In this document: positions 15,097 through 24,929 of the stretch, one piece after another | Layout of the letters: each line of letters starts with the position of its first letter | Numbering within the stretch: the stretch's first letter is position 1 | Assembly (NCBI GenBank): GCA_018265835.1 | Contig: JABLYK010000004.1 | Location: forward strand, 1 to 64,000 | Direction of reading: 5' to 3' | Source of the DNA: Oscillospiraceae bacterium | GTDB taxonomy: Bacteria > Bacillota > Clostridia > Oscillospirales > Oscillospiraceae | Length of the DNA stretch: 64,000 nt | Translations under genes and position numbers: made by a program | Notes under the pieces: generated by a model | What the model was told of the DNA's origin: nothing | Databases searched by the model: none | The model's input: only the letters and a program-made list of their open reading frames with translations

Positions 15097-15425
15097 GGTT
15101 CACACTCCTCTTCCGTTTCTTCGCACAGTGGGATCACCTGCGTGAGTCCCGCCACCTCCAGCACCTTGCGCACCTGCTGCGGTGGGCGCTCCAGCGCCAG
15201 CGATGCGCCGCTCTGTCTGAGCAGCCGGTCTGCCTTCAAAATGACCGCGATCCCGGAGCTGTCCATGAACGTCAGCCCGGACAGATCCAGCACACAGCGG
15301 CGCGGGAGATACTCCTCCACCAGTTCTTCAATACTCTGCATGGCGCCCTGCGCCGCGCAATGGTCCAGCTCGCCTTTTAGAAGAATCGTCAGGCAGCCGT
15401 CCGCATACAGGGTCAGCGTCTGCAT
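15090..15425 (-). CDS. spoIIAA: Anti-sigma-F factor antagonist SpoIIAA
   Basis: A 111-aa STAS-domain protein that releases sigma-F from SpoIIAB when unphosphorylated. The regulatory serine lies in FMDSSGIAVIL. GGAGG sits seven bases before the ATG at 15425; the GTG six bases earlier is too close to it. It opens the spoIIA operon. A terminator-like hairpin ends only 15 bases before its start codon, leaving no room for a promoter between. Confidence 0.93.
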   Translation of the reverse strand: MQTLTLYADGCLTILLKGELDHCAAQGAMQSIEELVEEYLPRRCVLDLSGLTFMDSSGIAVILKADRLLRQSGASLALERPPQQVRKVLEVAGLTQVIPLCEETEEECEPC

Positions 15426-15440
15426 TCGCACACCTCCATG

Positions 15441-15478
15441 AAAAAAACACCGTATACGGATGATCCGTATACGGTGTT
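15441..15478 (-). terminator. Terminator between valS and spoIIAA
   Basis: A perfect 15-bp stem (arms at 15446-15460 and 15464-15478, loop of three) is followed on the minus strand by seven T. It ends valS but directly abuts the ribosome-binding site of spoIIAA. Confidence 0.92.
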
Positions 15479-15521
15479 ATTCTAGCTTGTCCGGCGCGTT
15501 GAATTTGTCGGACGCTGGCGC

Positions 15522-18146
15522 TTAGCCAAGGTTTTTCAGGCTCTCCTCCAGATTCTCAATCAGCGCCTTCGCCTTGGCCGCACGCTCGCGTTCGGCGTTG
15601 ACGACCTTTTCGGGCGCTTTCGCCACGAACGCCTCGTTCGACAGCTTACGCATCTGGCCTTCGTACTCCTTTTTCGCCTTTTCCAGCTCTTTCCCGATGC
15701 GGGCGCGCTCCTTGTCGAGATCGACCAGCTCCGCCATCGGCATGTAGAGCTTGGCCTCCTCCGTGACGACGGACACCATCTTGTCTGCATCCGCAGGCGC
15801 CTCGCCGCAGATGGTCACACGCTCTGCGTAAGCGAGCTTGGAGATATACATTTCGCCGGAGCGGAACGCATCCTGCTTCTCCGTTGCGATGATGAGGTGC
15901 GCCTTCTTGGACGGCGGCACATTCATCTCTGCGCGGCGGCTGCGCACGGCCTTGATGGCGGTCATAACCATCTCAAAGTCCTGCTCCTCCTGCGGGAAGG
16001 ACAGCGCCTCACTGTAGGACGGATAGCGCGCAACCATCAGCGCCTCGCCGTCATGCGGGAGCGCCTGCCAGATTTCCTCGGTAATGAACGGCATGAACGG
16101 GTGCAGAAGTTTCAGAATCTCCGTCAGCACGTACAGCAGCACCTGCTGCGCGCTGCGGTTTTTCGCAGCGTCGCCGCTGTTGAGGCGGGGCTTCGTCAGC
16201 TCAATGTACCAGTCGCAGTACGTGTCCCAGATAAAATCATAGATCTTCGCAGCGGCGATACCCAGCTCATATTTGTCCAGATTCTCGCAGACTTCCCTGC
16301 TCAGCGTGTTGAGCTTGGACAGCACCCATTTGTCCTCCAGCTCCAGCGTTTCGGGCAGCTCGTTTTTGTCGATGGTGAGGTTCATCATGACAAAGCGGGA
16401 GGCATTCCAGAGTTTGTTGGCAAAGTTGCGCATGGCGCCGCACTTTTCCACGTAGAAGCGCATGTCGTTTCCGGGGCTGTTTCCGGTGACGAGGTTGAAG
16501 CGCAGCGCGTCCGCGCCATAAGTCTCGGCCATCTCCAGCGGGTCGATGCCGTTACCGAGCGATTTGCTCATTTTGCGGCCCTTGTCGTCCCGCACGAGAC
16601 CGTGGATGAAGACGGTGTGGAACGGGATCTCCTGCATCTGCTCCAGACCGGAGAAGATCATACGGGCGACCCAGAAGAAGATGATATCATAGCCCGTGAC
16701 CATCACAGTCGTGGGGTACCAGTAATTCAGATCAGCCGCGTCCTGATCCGGCCAGCCCATCGTGGAAAACGGCCAGAGCGCAGAGCTGAACCACGTATCG
16801 AGCACGTCCTCATCGCGGTGGATGTTCTTGCTGTGGCAGGCCTCACACTCGCAGGCGTCCTCACGCGAGACGGTGATGTGTCCGCAGTCGTCGCAGTACC
16901 ATGCGGGAATCTGGTGCCCCCACCAGAGCTGGCGGGAGATGCACCAGTCGTGCACATTCTCCATCCAATTATAATAAGTCTTGCTGAAGCGCTCCGGCAC
17001 AAACTTGATACGCCCGTCGCGCACGGCTTCGATCGCAGGCTCGGCCAGCGGCTTCATCTTCACGAACCACTGGGGGCTGGTGAGCGGCTCCACCGTCGTG
17101 CCGCAGCGGTAGCAGGTGCCGACGTTGTGGTTATAGTCCTCCACCTTGATGAGGTAGCCTTCCGCCTCCAGATCAGCCACGATGGCATCGCGCGCCTCGT
17201 AGCGGTCCATGCCGTTGTACTTGCCGCCGTTGATGATCTTCGCATCCTCGTCAATCACGAGAATCTGCTCCAGATTGTGGCGCAGGCCGACCTCATAGTC
17301 GTTCGGGTCGTGGCACGGGGTCATCTTCACGCAGCCGGTGCCGAAGTCTTTTTCGACATATTCGTCCGCCACGATCGGCAGCTCGCGCCCCACCAGCGGG
17401 AGAATCGCCGTCTTGCCGACCAGATGCGTGTAGCGCTCATCCTCCGGATGGACGGCGATGCCCGTATCGCCCAGCATGGTTTCCGGACGGGTCGTAGCGA
17501 TGATCATTTCCTCGTCGCTGTCCTTGATCGGATAGCGGATATGCCAGAAATGGCCGGGCATGTCTTTGTATTCGACCTCCGCGTCAGAGAGCGCGGTGCG
17601 GCACTTCGGACACCAGTTGATGATGCGGTTGCCCTTGTAGATCAGGCCTTTTTCATACAGCTCGCAGAACGTCTCGCGCACAGCTTTGGAGCAGCCTTCA
17701 TCCATCGTGAAGCGGCTGCGGCTCCAGTCGCAGGAGGCGCCGAGCGTCTTCTGCTGTTCGACGATGCGGTCACCGTACTTATTCTTCCAGGCCCAGACGC
17801 GGTCGAGGAATTTTTCGCGCCCGAGGTCGTAGCGCGTGAGTCCCTCTTCCTTGCGGAGGTTTTCCTCCACCTTGATTTGTGTGGCAATGCCGGCGTGGTC
17901 ATAGCCCGGCAGCCAGAGCGCCGCATAGCCCTGCATACGCTTATAGCGCGTGAGGATGTCCTGCAGCGTTGCGTCGAGCGCGTGGCCCATATGGAGCTGG
18001 CCGGTGACGTTCGGGGGCGGCATGACAATGGAAAACGGCTTTTTGTCCGGATCCGGATTGCCTTTGAAATAGCCCCCCTGCATCCACATGTCATAAATTT
18101 TCTTCTCGACCTGCTTGGGATCGTACACCTTCGGAAGTTCCTTCAT
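15522..18146 (-). CDS. valS: Valyl-tRNA synthetase
   Basis: This 874-aa class I synthetase charges tRNA-Val and edits mis-attached threonine. The HIGH-type motif is PPPNVTGQLHMGHAL (HMGH at 52-55) and the KMSKS motif appears in GRKMSKSLGNGIDP. A zinc-type module (CDDCGHITVSREDACECEAC) lies in the editing half. The C-terminal arm is a coiled coil rich in Glu, Lys and Arg, as is normal for ValRS. Expression is controlled by the T-box leader just upstream. Confidence 0.97.
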   Translation of the reverse strand: MKELPKVYDPKQVEKKIYDMWMQGGYFKGNPDPDKKPFSIVMPPPNVTGQLHMGHALDATLQDILTRYKRMQGYAALWLPGYDHAGIATQIKVEENLRKEEGLTRYDLGREKFLDRVWAWKNKYGDRIVEQQKTLGASCDWSRSRFTMDEGCSKAVRETFCELYEKGLIYKGNRIINWCPKCRTALSDAEVEYKDMPGHFWHIRYPIKDSDEEMIIATTRPETMLGDTGIAVHPEDERYTHLVGKTAILPLVGRELPIVADEYVEKDFGTGCVKMTPCHDPNDYEVGLRHNLEQILVIDEDAKIINGGKYNGMDRYEARDAIVADLEAEGYLIKVEDYNHNVGTCYRCGTTVEPLTSPQWFVKMKPLAEPAIEAVRDGRIKFVPERFSKTYYNWMENVHDWCISRQLWWGHQIPAWYCDDCGHITVSREDACECEACHSKNIHRDEDVLDTWFSSALWPFSTMGWPDQDAADLNYWYPTTVMVTGYDIIFFWVARMIFSGLEQMQEIPFHTVFIHGLVRDDKGRKMSKSLGNGIDPLEMAETYGADALRFNLVTGNSPGNDMRFYVEKCGAMRNFANKLWNASRFVMMNLTIDKNELPETLELEDKWVLSKLNTLSREVCENLDKYELGIAAAKIYDFIWDTYCDWYIELTKPRLNSGDAAKNRSAQQVLLYVLTEILKLLHPFMPFITEEIWQALPHDGEALMVARYPSYSEALSFPQEEQDFEMVMTAIKAVRSRRAEMNVPPSKKAHLIIATEKQDAFRSGEMYISKLAYAERVTICGEAPADADKMVSVVTEEAKLYMPMAELVDLDKERARIGKELEKAKKEYEGQMRKLSNEAFVAKAPEKVVNAERERAAKAKALIENLEESLKNLG

Positions 18147-18179
18147 CTGTCTTCCTCCTTCGTAAGAATCCTTCGGGAC

Positions 18180-18424
18180 AATGAAAAATCGCCCCGAAAC
18201 AAAATTGTTTCAGGGCGATAAAATTACCGCGGTACCACCTGAATTCCGCACGCGGCGCGTGCGACACTCTTGACTCTGTAACGGGAGTTCCCGGCTGTCC
18301 TACTGCTCTGTTCAGACAAGCTGCTCAGGGGCGACCTTCGTTTCCGGCTTCAGAAAGGCTTGCACCAACCGCCTTTTCTCTGGCATCCGCACGGAAATTA
18401 CTCCTCCCCGTCAACGCATAAGCT
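18180..18424 (-). promoter_or_regulatory. T-box riboswitch of valS
   Basis: The minus-strand leader carries the T-box core AGGTGGTACCGCGG (18229-18240), which pairs with the acceptor end of uncharged tRNA. It is followed by a terminator stem at 18189-18219 (ATCGCCC.GAAAC with GTTTC.GGGCGAT) and a T-run. Upstream, an AGTA-type element and a GAA-GGTC sequence mark the specifier region, where GUC would be the valine codon. Uncharged tRNA-Val should favour antitermination. The leader begins at the strong promoter 18431-18459. Confidence 0.92.
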
Positions 18425-18430
18425 GGGTGC

Positions 18431-18459
18431 ATTATATGCGCTTTTTTCCTGTTTGTCAA
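18431..18459 (-). promoter_or_regulatory. Consensus sigma-A promoter of valS
   Basis: TTGACA (18454-18459) and TATAAT (18431-18436) on the minus strand have the ideal 17-base spacer. The -35 box overlaps the last codons of trxA. Transcription would begin near 18424, giving the T-box leader. Confidence 0.9.
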
Positions 18460-18773
18460 GACGGTTCCTGTCCAGCGAGCGCGGCAAGCCCTTCGGAGGA
18501 CTGCACGCCCGTGCGCCGCGCCGTCTCCTTCCCCTCGCGGAAGGCCACCAGCGTCGGTACGCTCATGATGCCGAGCCGCTGTGCGATGCTCGGCGCCTGA
18601 TCCACATCCAGTTTTGCGACCTTGACGCGCCCCTCGTACCGCTCGGCGAACGCCTCCAGCACCGGCGCCTGTGCGCGGCACGGGCCGCACCATGTGGCGT
18701 AAAAATCCACCAGTACATTTGGACTGTTGATGGCGGTGTCAAAGCTTTTTTCGGTCAGTTCGATCACGGACAT
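18456..18773 (-). CDS. trxA: Thioredoxin
   Basis: A 105-aa thioredoxin with the redox motif WCGPC in VDFYATWCGPCRA and the cis-Pro loop SVPT. It reduces disulfides in cytoplasmic proteins. The reductase-like flavoprotein gene lies 26 bases upstream, so the two form a dedicated redox pair. The promoter of valS is embedded in its 3' end. Confidence 0.95.
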   Translation of the reverse strand: MSVIELTEKSFDTAINSPNVLVDFYATWCGPCRAQAPVLEAFAERYEGRVKVAKLDVDQAPSIAQRLGIMSVPTLVAFREGKETARRTGVQSSEGLAALAGQEPS

Positions 18774-18799
18774 TGTAATTGCCCCTTTCGGAAAGTATT

Positions 18800-19600
18800 T
18801 TATCGTAAATACTTTACCGCAGAAAGCGCCGCTTTATTCCCCTCGCCGACCGCAGCCGGAAGCTGATATGGCGCGCCGGTGCAGTCGCCGGCTGCAAAAA
18901 CGCCCGGTATGTTCGTCGCCTGTGTAGCGTCCACAACGACGTGGCCGCCGTCTGTCGCAAGGCCCGGCAGGAGCGCTTCCGCCGCAACACCGCTGCGCAG
19001 AACAAACACCGCGTCCACCGGAATCTCCTCGCCGTCCACAACGAGCGTATCCGCCTTCTGCTCACCGCGAATTGCAAATTTTCGCTTTTTCCCCTCAAAA
19101 TACCGCACGTCACAGCCGATGCCGCGCAGAAATTCCGCTTCCTCCGGTGCATCGGCGCTCAAGCCGATCACCGCCGTGCACTTGCCGCGATAGAGCATAC
19201 CGTCGCACGTGGCGCAGTAGCTCACGCCGCGGCCAAGAAATTCCTTCTCGCCGGGAAATACGTCCTTCTGCGCGATCCCGGTGGCGAGGATGAGCGCACG
19301 GCACTCCTCAAATTCCGAGCCTGCCGCAACGCCGATCGTTTCTCCCATCGGCATGGCGCTCTGCACCCTCGCATGGAGGAAGACAACGCCCATATCCTTT
19401 GCCTGCTGCGTCATCTGCTCCAGCAGTTCTTTTCCGGGAATATCCGGCGTACCGGGATAATTCGTTACCCGGCCAGCCTTCCAAAGGCCGCTGTCGGCCA
19501 TGCTGCCGGTAATGACAAGGACGCTTTTGTTGCGGTTGCGCGCAGTCAGTGCAGCGGACAGTCCCGCCGGGCCGCCGCCGATGATAATCAGATCCTGCAT
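18800..19600 (-). CDS. Thioredoxin reductase-like flavoprotein, probably ferredoxin-dependent
   Basis: A 266-aa flavoprotein with the FAD motif GGGPAG (8-13), the redox pair CATC (129-132) and the C-terminal GVFAAGDCTGAPYQLPAAVGEG motif of thioredoxin reductases. Two features differ from NADPH enzymes: the second dinucleotide motif GGGxxA is replaced by IGLSADAPEEA (about 145-155), and the HRRxxxR phosphate-binding motif is missing. This matches the ferredoxin-dependent flavin thioredoxin reductases described in Clostridium and fits an anaerobe. The ATG at 19600 follows GAGGTGAATACC; the longer frame to 19789 reads into the glnS promoter. It precedes trxA. Confidence 0.82.
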   Translation of the reverse strand: MQDLIIIGGGPAGLSAALTARNRNKSVLVITGSMADSGLWKAGRVTNYPGTPDIPGKELLEQMTQQAKDMGVVFLHARVQSAMPMGETIGVAAGSEFEECRALILATGIAQKDVFPGEKEFLGRGVSYCATCDGMLYRGKCTAVIGLSADAPEEAEFLRGIGCDVRYFEGKKRKFAIRGEQKADTLVVDGEEIPVDAVFVLRSGVAAEALLPGLATDGGHVVVDATQATNIPGVFAAGDCTGAPYQLPAAVGEGNKAALSAVKYLR

Positions 19601-19641
19601 GGTATTCACCTCATGCTTGATTATATCTTTTTCATTTGATA

Positions 19642-19670
19642 TTGTAAACAGAAATCGAATCGTGTATAAT
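19642..19670 (+). promoter_or_regulatory. Sigma-A promoter of glnS
   Basis: TTGTAA (19642-19647) and a perfect TATAAT (19665-19670) are separated by 17 bases, 30 bases before the glnS start codon. Confidence 0.8.
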
Positions 19671-19700
19671 ATTTTTGCAATTTTGAGTGGAGTTGAAAAC

Positions 19701-21365
<1,665 letters not shown>

Positions 21366-21382
21366 AATCCTATATTTTGCGG

Positions 21383-21420
21383 ATTGCCCTTTCTTCTTTT
21401 GGGAGAAAGGGCAATATTTT
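21383..21420 (+). terminator. Terminator of glnS
   Basis: A 12-bp stem (ATTGCCCTTTCT with AGAAAGGGCAAT) is followed by ATTTT. Confidence 0.8.
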
Positions 21421-21432
21421 GTGAACTTTTTG

Positions 21433-21586
21433 TTGACGTGTGCCGCTGCGAAGTGCTATACTGCTCCGAGTGATGTTTTTAAGCTGGTACAGAGCTGCCG
21501 GCAAGGTGTCATGGGATATGTAGCTTCGCAGGGGAGGTTCTCCCCTGCTCCGACGCCTTGTCTGCACGCAGACAGGGTGTTTTTTT
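21433..21586 (+). promoter_or_regulatory. Promoter and PyrR-type attenuator of pyrR-uraA
   Basis: TTGACG (21433-21438) and TATACT (21457-21462), 18 bases apart, start a leader of about 115 bases. It contains CAGAG..GCCGGCAAGG, resembling a PyrR-binding loop, a stem GCAGGGGAG-GTT-CTCCCCTGC, and a terminator at 21553-21586 (ACGCCTTGTCTGC with GCAGACAGGGTGT, then seven T). The T-run ends directly at the pyrR ATG, and the AGGGTG likely used for ribosome binding is inside the terminator's 3' arm. Under UMP, PyrR would favour the terminator. Confidence 0.82.
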
Positions 21587-22177
21587 ATGGAGCTGAAATT
21601 CAAAGCGAAGATCATGGACGAGGCCGCCATTGACCGCACGCTGATTCGCATTGCGCACCAGATTCTTGAGAAGAACGAGGGCACAGAGCGTCTCTGTCTG
21701 CTCGGCATCCGCACACGCGGCGTGCCGCTGGCGCAGCGGCTGGCTGCGAACATCCGCCGGATCGACGGCGTGGACGTTCCCGTCGGTGAGCTGGACATTA
21801 CGCTCTACCGCGACGATCTGTCTCCGGTCTCCGGCGATCCGGTCGTGAGCAAAACGGATATCCCCTTTTCCGTGCAGGACAAAACGGTCGTGCTGGTGGA
21901 TGATGTGATCTACACCTGCCGTACCGCGCGCGCCGCGCTCGACGCCGTCATGGCGCTTGGCCGGCCGGAGCGCGTGCAGCTCTTTGCCCTGATTGACCGG
22001 GGCCACTCGGAGCTGCCCATCAAGGCAACTTATGTCGGCAAGAACATCCCGACCGCGAAAAGTGAGGTCGTTTCCGTCCGTCTTTCGGAAACGGACGGCG
22101 AAAACAGCGTTTGTATCCTGGATCGGATCGAACATAGAGAGCAGATTCAAGTTTCACAGGGAGGAAAAAATCTATGA
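21587..22177 (+). CDS. pyrR: Pyrimidine operon regulator / uracil phosphoribosyltransferase
   Basis: A 196-aa PyrR: it senses UMP, binds pyr leader RNA and promotes termination, and has weak uracil phosphoribosyltransferase activity. The PRPP-binding loop TVVLVDDVIYTCRTARAALDA, the GIRTRGVPLAQRL motif and ALIDRGHSELPI are diagnostic. It autoregulates through the leader directly in front of it. Its stop overlaps the uracil permease start by four bases. Its last ~15 residues are a little longer than usual. Confidence 0.96.
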   Translation: MELKFKAKIMDEAAIDRTLIRIAHQILEKNEGTERLCLLGIRTRGVPLAQRLAANIRRIDGVDVPVGELDITLYRDDLSPVSGDPVVSKTDIPFSVQDKTVVLVDDVIYTCRTARAALDAVMALGRPERVQLFALIDRGHSELPIKATYVGKNIPTAKSEVVSVRLSETDGENSVCILDRIEHREQIQVSQGGKNL

Positions 22178-23535
22178 GTGCAAAAAAAATCGGCTTTGAG
22201 CCCGTGTATGATGCACGGACACTGGGCACCCCAAGAATGCTGGTCCTCGGCCTGCAGCACATGTTCGCCATGTTCGGCGCAACTGTCCTGGTTCCGGCGC
22301 TGACGGGTCTGGACGTCGCCACCACGCTGCTGTTCGCAGGTCTCGGTACGCTGCTGTTCCATCTGCTTGCCAAGGGAAAGGTCCCGGCCTTCCTCGGCAG
22401 CTCGTTCGCTTTCATCGGCGGCTACAACGCTGTACGCACCATTGGCGCCGCAGCTGACGGCACCCCGATCTACGACAATGCGCTGCTGGCTTACGCCTGC
22501 TTCGGCGTGGCCGTGGCGGGTCTGATGTATGTCATCCTCGCCGCCCTGTTCAAGGCTTTCGGTGTAAAGAAAGTCATGCGCTTCTTCCCGCCGATCGTCA
22601 CCGGCCCGATCATCATCGCCATCGGCCTGACGCTCTCCTCTTCCGCAATCAACAACTGCAAGGGCAACTGGCTCATCGCCATCGTCGCCATTCTCATTGT
22701 TATTGGCTTTAACATGTGGGGCAAGGGCATGACGAAGATCATCCCGATCCTGCTCGGTGTGCTCGGATCCTATATCCTTGCCGTCATCATTGACCCGGCG
22801 GAGCGCGCGGCTGTTGCCACCGCCGTGGGACAGGCCAAGTGGTTCGGTCTGCCGATCGTCTGGAAAAACAGTGTCTTCTCTCTGTTCTCCGGCGGGGTGG
22901 ACACCGGCTTGCTCCTGTCCGCCTGCTTTACCATCGTGCCGCTGTCTCTGGCGACCATGGTGGAGCACATCGGCGATATCTGCGCCATCTCCTCCACCTG
23001 CGGCAAAAACTATATGGTCGATCCCGGCTTCCACAGAACGCTGCTGGGCGACGGTCTTGCCACCACGCTGGCGTCCCTGTTCGGCGCGCCGGCCAACACC
23101 ACCTACGGCGAGAACACCGGCGTGCTGGCGCTCTCCCGCGTCTATGACCCCCGCGTGATCCGCATCGCGGCCTGCATTGCCATTATCGTCTCCTTCTGCC
23201 CGAAGTTCGCGGCGCTCGTCTCCGCAATGCCCACCGCCACCATCGGCGGCGTGTCTCTCGTGCTGTACGGCATGATCTCCGCCGTCGGCGTGCGCAACGT
23301 CGTGGAAAATCAGGTGGACTTTACCAACACCCGCAACGTCATCATCGCCGCGCTCATTCTCGTACTGGCGATCGGCATCAGCTATTCCGGCAGCATCCAG
23401 ATCGGTGTGGTCTCCCTGTCCGGCCTCGCCGTTGCCTCCATCGTCGGCATTCTCCTCAACGCCATTCTTCCCGGCAAGGACTACGAGTTCAAGCAGGAAG
23501 AGAAAGGTGCAACCTCTGTGGACTTCAAAGTCTGA
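22174..23535 (+). CDS. uraA: Uracil/xanthine permease (UraA-like)
   Basis: A 453-aa nucleobase:cation symporter-2 protein with about 12-14 hydrophobic segments. FVPALTG-like VPALTGLDVA, AFLGSSFAFI, the substrate-site GGVDTG region and GAPANTTYGENTGVLALSR are UraA/PyrP signatures. It imports uracil. Its coupling to pyrR puts uptake under UMP control. An 11-bp perfect terminator follows. Confidence 0.95.
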   Translation: MSAKKIGFEPVYDARTLGTPRMLVLGLQHMFAMFGATVLVPALTGLDVATTLLFAGLGTLLFHLLAKGKVPAFLGSSFAFIGGYNAVRTIGAAADGTPIYDNALLAYACFGVAVAGLMYVILAALFKAFGVKKVMRFFPPIVTGPIIIAIGLTLSSSAINNCKGNWLIAIVAILIVIGFNMWGKGMTKIIPILLGVLGSYILAVIIDPAERAAVATAVGQAKWFGLPIVWKNSVFSLFSGGVDTGLLLSACFTIVPLSLATMVEHIGDICAISSTCGKNYMVDPGFHRTLLGDGLATTLASLFGAPANTTYGENTGVLALSRVYDPRVIRIAACIAIIVSFCPKFAALVSAMPTATIGGVSLVLYGMISAVGVRNVVENQVDFTNTRNVIIAALILVLAIGISYSGSIQIGVVSLSGLAVASIVGILLNAILPGKDYEFKQEEKGATSVDFKV

Positions 23536-23560
23536 ATTCAAATTTTGTAATACAAAGTAT

Positions 23561-23592
23561 CGGAAGGCAGAATTCTGCCTTCCGATTTTTTC
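23561..23592 (+). terminator. Terminator of pyrR-uraA
   Basis: GGAAGGCAGAA and TTCTGCCTTCC form a continuous 11-bp arm palindrome followed by GATTTTTTCTG. Confidence 0.9.
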
Positions 23593-23594
23593 TG

Positions 23595-23623
23595 TTGAGA
23601 TTTCGCCGACATTGCAGTAAAAT
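23595..23623 (+). promoter_or_regulatory. Sigma-A promoter of the aminotransferase gene
   Basis: TTGAGA (23595-23600) and TAAAAT (23618-23623) with a 17-base spacer, directly after the uraA terminator. Confidence 0.75.
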
Positions 23624-23685
23624 ATGGATCAATTCATATAGGAAATACAACGCAGAAGAGAAAGACAGAAAAATGGAGGTTCACC

Positions 23686-24882
23686 ATGAAGTTTTCCAGC
23701 AAAATCGAGCGCTGTGGCCTGTCCCCGATGCGCAAGTTTGCGCCTTACGCCGTTGAGGCGGAGAAGGCTGGCAAAAAGATTTACCACCTGAACATCGGCC
23801 AGCCCGATATTGAAACGCCGCCCGCGTATTTTGAAGCGGTACGCGAATTCAGTCAGAAGGTTCTGGCCTATGCGCCGTCCGCCGGCGTGCCGGAACTGAT
23901 CGACGCTATCCGCAGCTATTATGCCAAGATCGGCGCGGAACTGAGCGAGAAGAACGTTCTGATCTCCACCGGCGGCAGCGAAGCCCTGCAAATGGTGCTC
24001 AGCTGCATCCTTGACGAGGGCGACGAGATCATCATTCCGGAGCCGTTTTATCCGAACTACTCCACCTTCGTAAACCTGACCGGTGCATCCATCCATCCGC
24101 TGACCACAAAGCCGGAGGAGGGCTACAAATTTGCCATTCGTGAGCGTGTCGAGGCCTGCATCAACGAGCACACCCGTGCCATCATGTTCACGAACCCCGG
24201 CAACCCGACCGGCGCCATCCTCACCGCCGAGGAGATGCAGCTCATGGCAGATATCGCCAAGGAGCACGACCTCTTCCTCATCGGCGACGAGGTGTACCGT
24301 GAATTCGTCTACGGCGGCGAGCCGCTCATGAGCCTGCTGCAGCTGAAGGGCTATGAGGAAAATGTCGTCGTCATTGACTCCGTATCCAAGCGCTTTTCCG
24401 CGTGCGGCGCGCGCATTGGCTGCCTGCTGACGCGCAATGAGGCGCTGTACGATCAGGCGATGAAATATTGCCAGGGCCGCCTGTGCGCTTCGACCATTGA
24501 CCAGGTCGCATCCGCCGCGCTGTATTCCGTCGGCCCCGAATACTTTGCTGCCGTCCGCGATGAATACAAAGCGCGCCGCGACGCGCTGGTCGCCAAGCTC
24601 AAGGAGATTCCGGGTGTGATCTATTCCGAGCCGAAGGGCGCGTTCTATGTCATGGCCGCCCTGCCAGTCGATGACGCGGACAAGTTCCAGAAATGGCTGC
24701 TGACCGAGTTCGACGACAATGGCGACACGGTCATGTTCGCCCCTGGCGAGCCGTTCTACGGAACACCGCACACCGGTGTGAACGAGATCCGCATGGCATA
24801 CGTACTTAAGAAGGAAGATCTGGAACGCGCCATGGATCTGCTTGCGATCGGCATTCAGAAATACAACGAGCAGAACCGGTAA
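23686..24882 (+). CDS. Class I PLP-dependent aminotransferase
   Basis: A 398-aa type I aminotransferase of the aspartate aminotransferase group. NPGNPTGA, IGDEVYREFVYGG and the PLP lysine in DSVSKRFSACGARIGCL are clear; the C-terminal arginine region (NEIRMAYVLKKEDLERAM) is also present. It transfers an amino group, most likely between aspartate or an aromatic amino acid and 2-oxoglutarate; the exact substrate is not readable. ATGGAGG lies eight bases upstream of the ATG. It is a single-gene unit with its own promoter and terminator. Confidence 0.9.
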   Translation: MKFSSKIERCGLSPMRKFAPYAVEAEKAGKKIYHLNIGQPDIETPPAYFEAVREFSQKVLAYAPSAGVPELIDAIRSYYAKIGAELSEKNVLISTGGSEALQMVLSCILDEGDEIIIPEPFYPNYSTFVNLTGASIHPLTTKPEEGYKFAIRERVEACINEHTRAIMFTNPGNPTGAILTAEEMQLMADIAKEHDLFLIGDEVYREFVYGGEPLMSLLQLKGYEENVVVIDSVSKRFSACGARIGCLLTRNEALYDQAMKYCQGRLCASTIDQVASAALYSVGPEYFAAVRDEYKARRDALVAKLKEIPGVIYSEPKGAFYVMAALPVDDADKFQKWLLTEFDDNGDTVMFAPGEPFYGTPHTGVNEIRMAYVLKKEDLERAMDLLAIGIQKYNEQNR

Positions 24883-24892
24883 CTTTTATATT

Positions 24893-24929
24893 GAAAAATG
24901 TCCGAAGGCATTGCCTTCGGACATTTTTA
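24893..24929 (+). terminator. Bidirectional terminator
   Basis: AAAAATGTCCGAAGGCA pairs with TGCCTTCGGACATTTTT, with T-runs on both strands. It separates the aminotransferase from the converging EamA gene and overlaps the end of the latter. Confidence 0.92.

Noticed and set aside
15897..18221. A 774-codon open frame on the plus strand
   Set aside because: Antisense to valS; low-complexity His/Arg/Val-rich translation without any recognisable domain.
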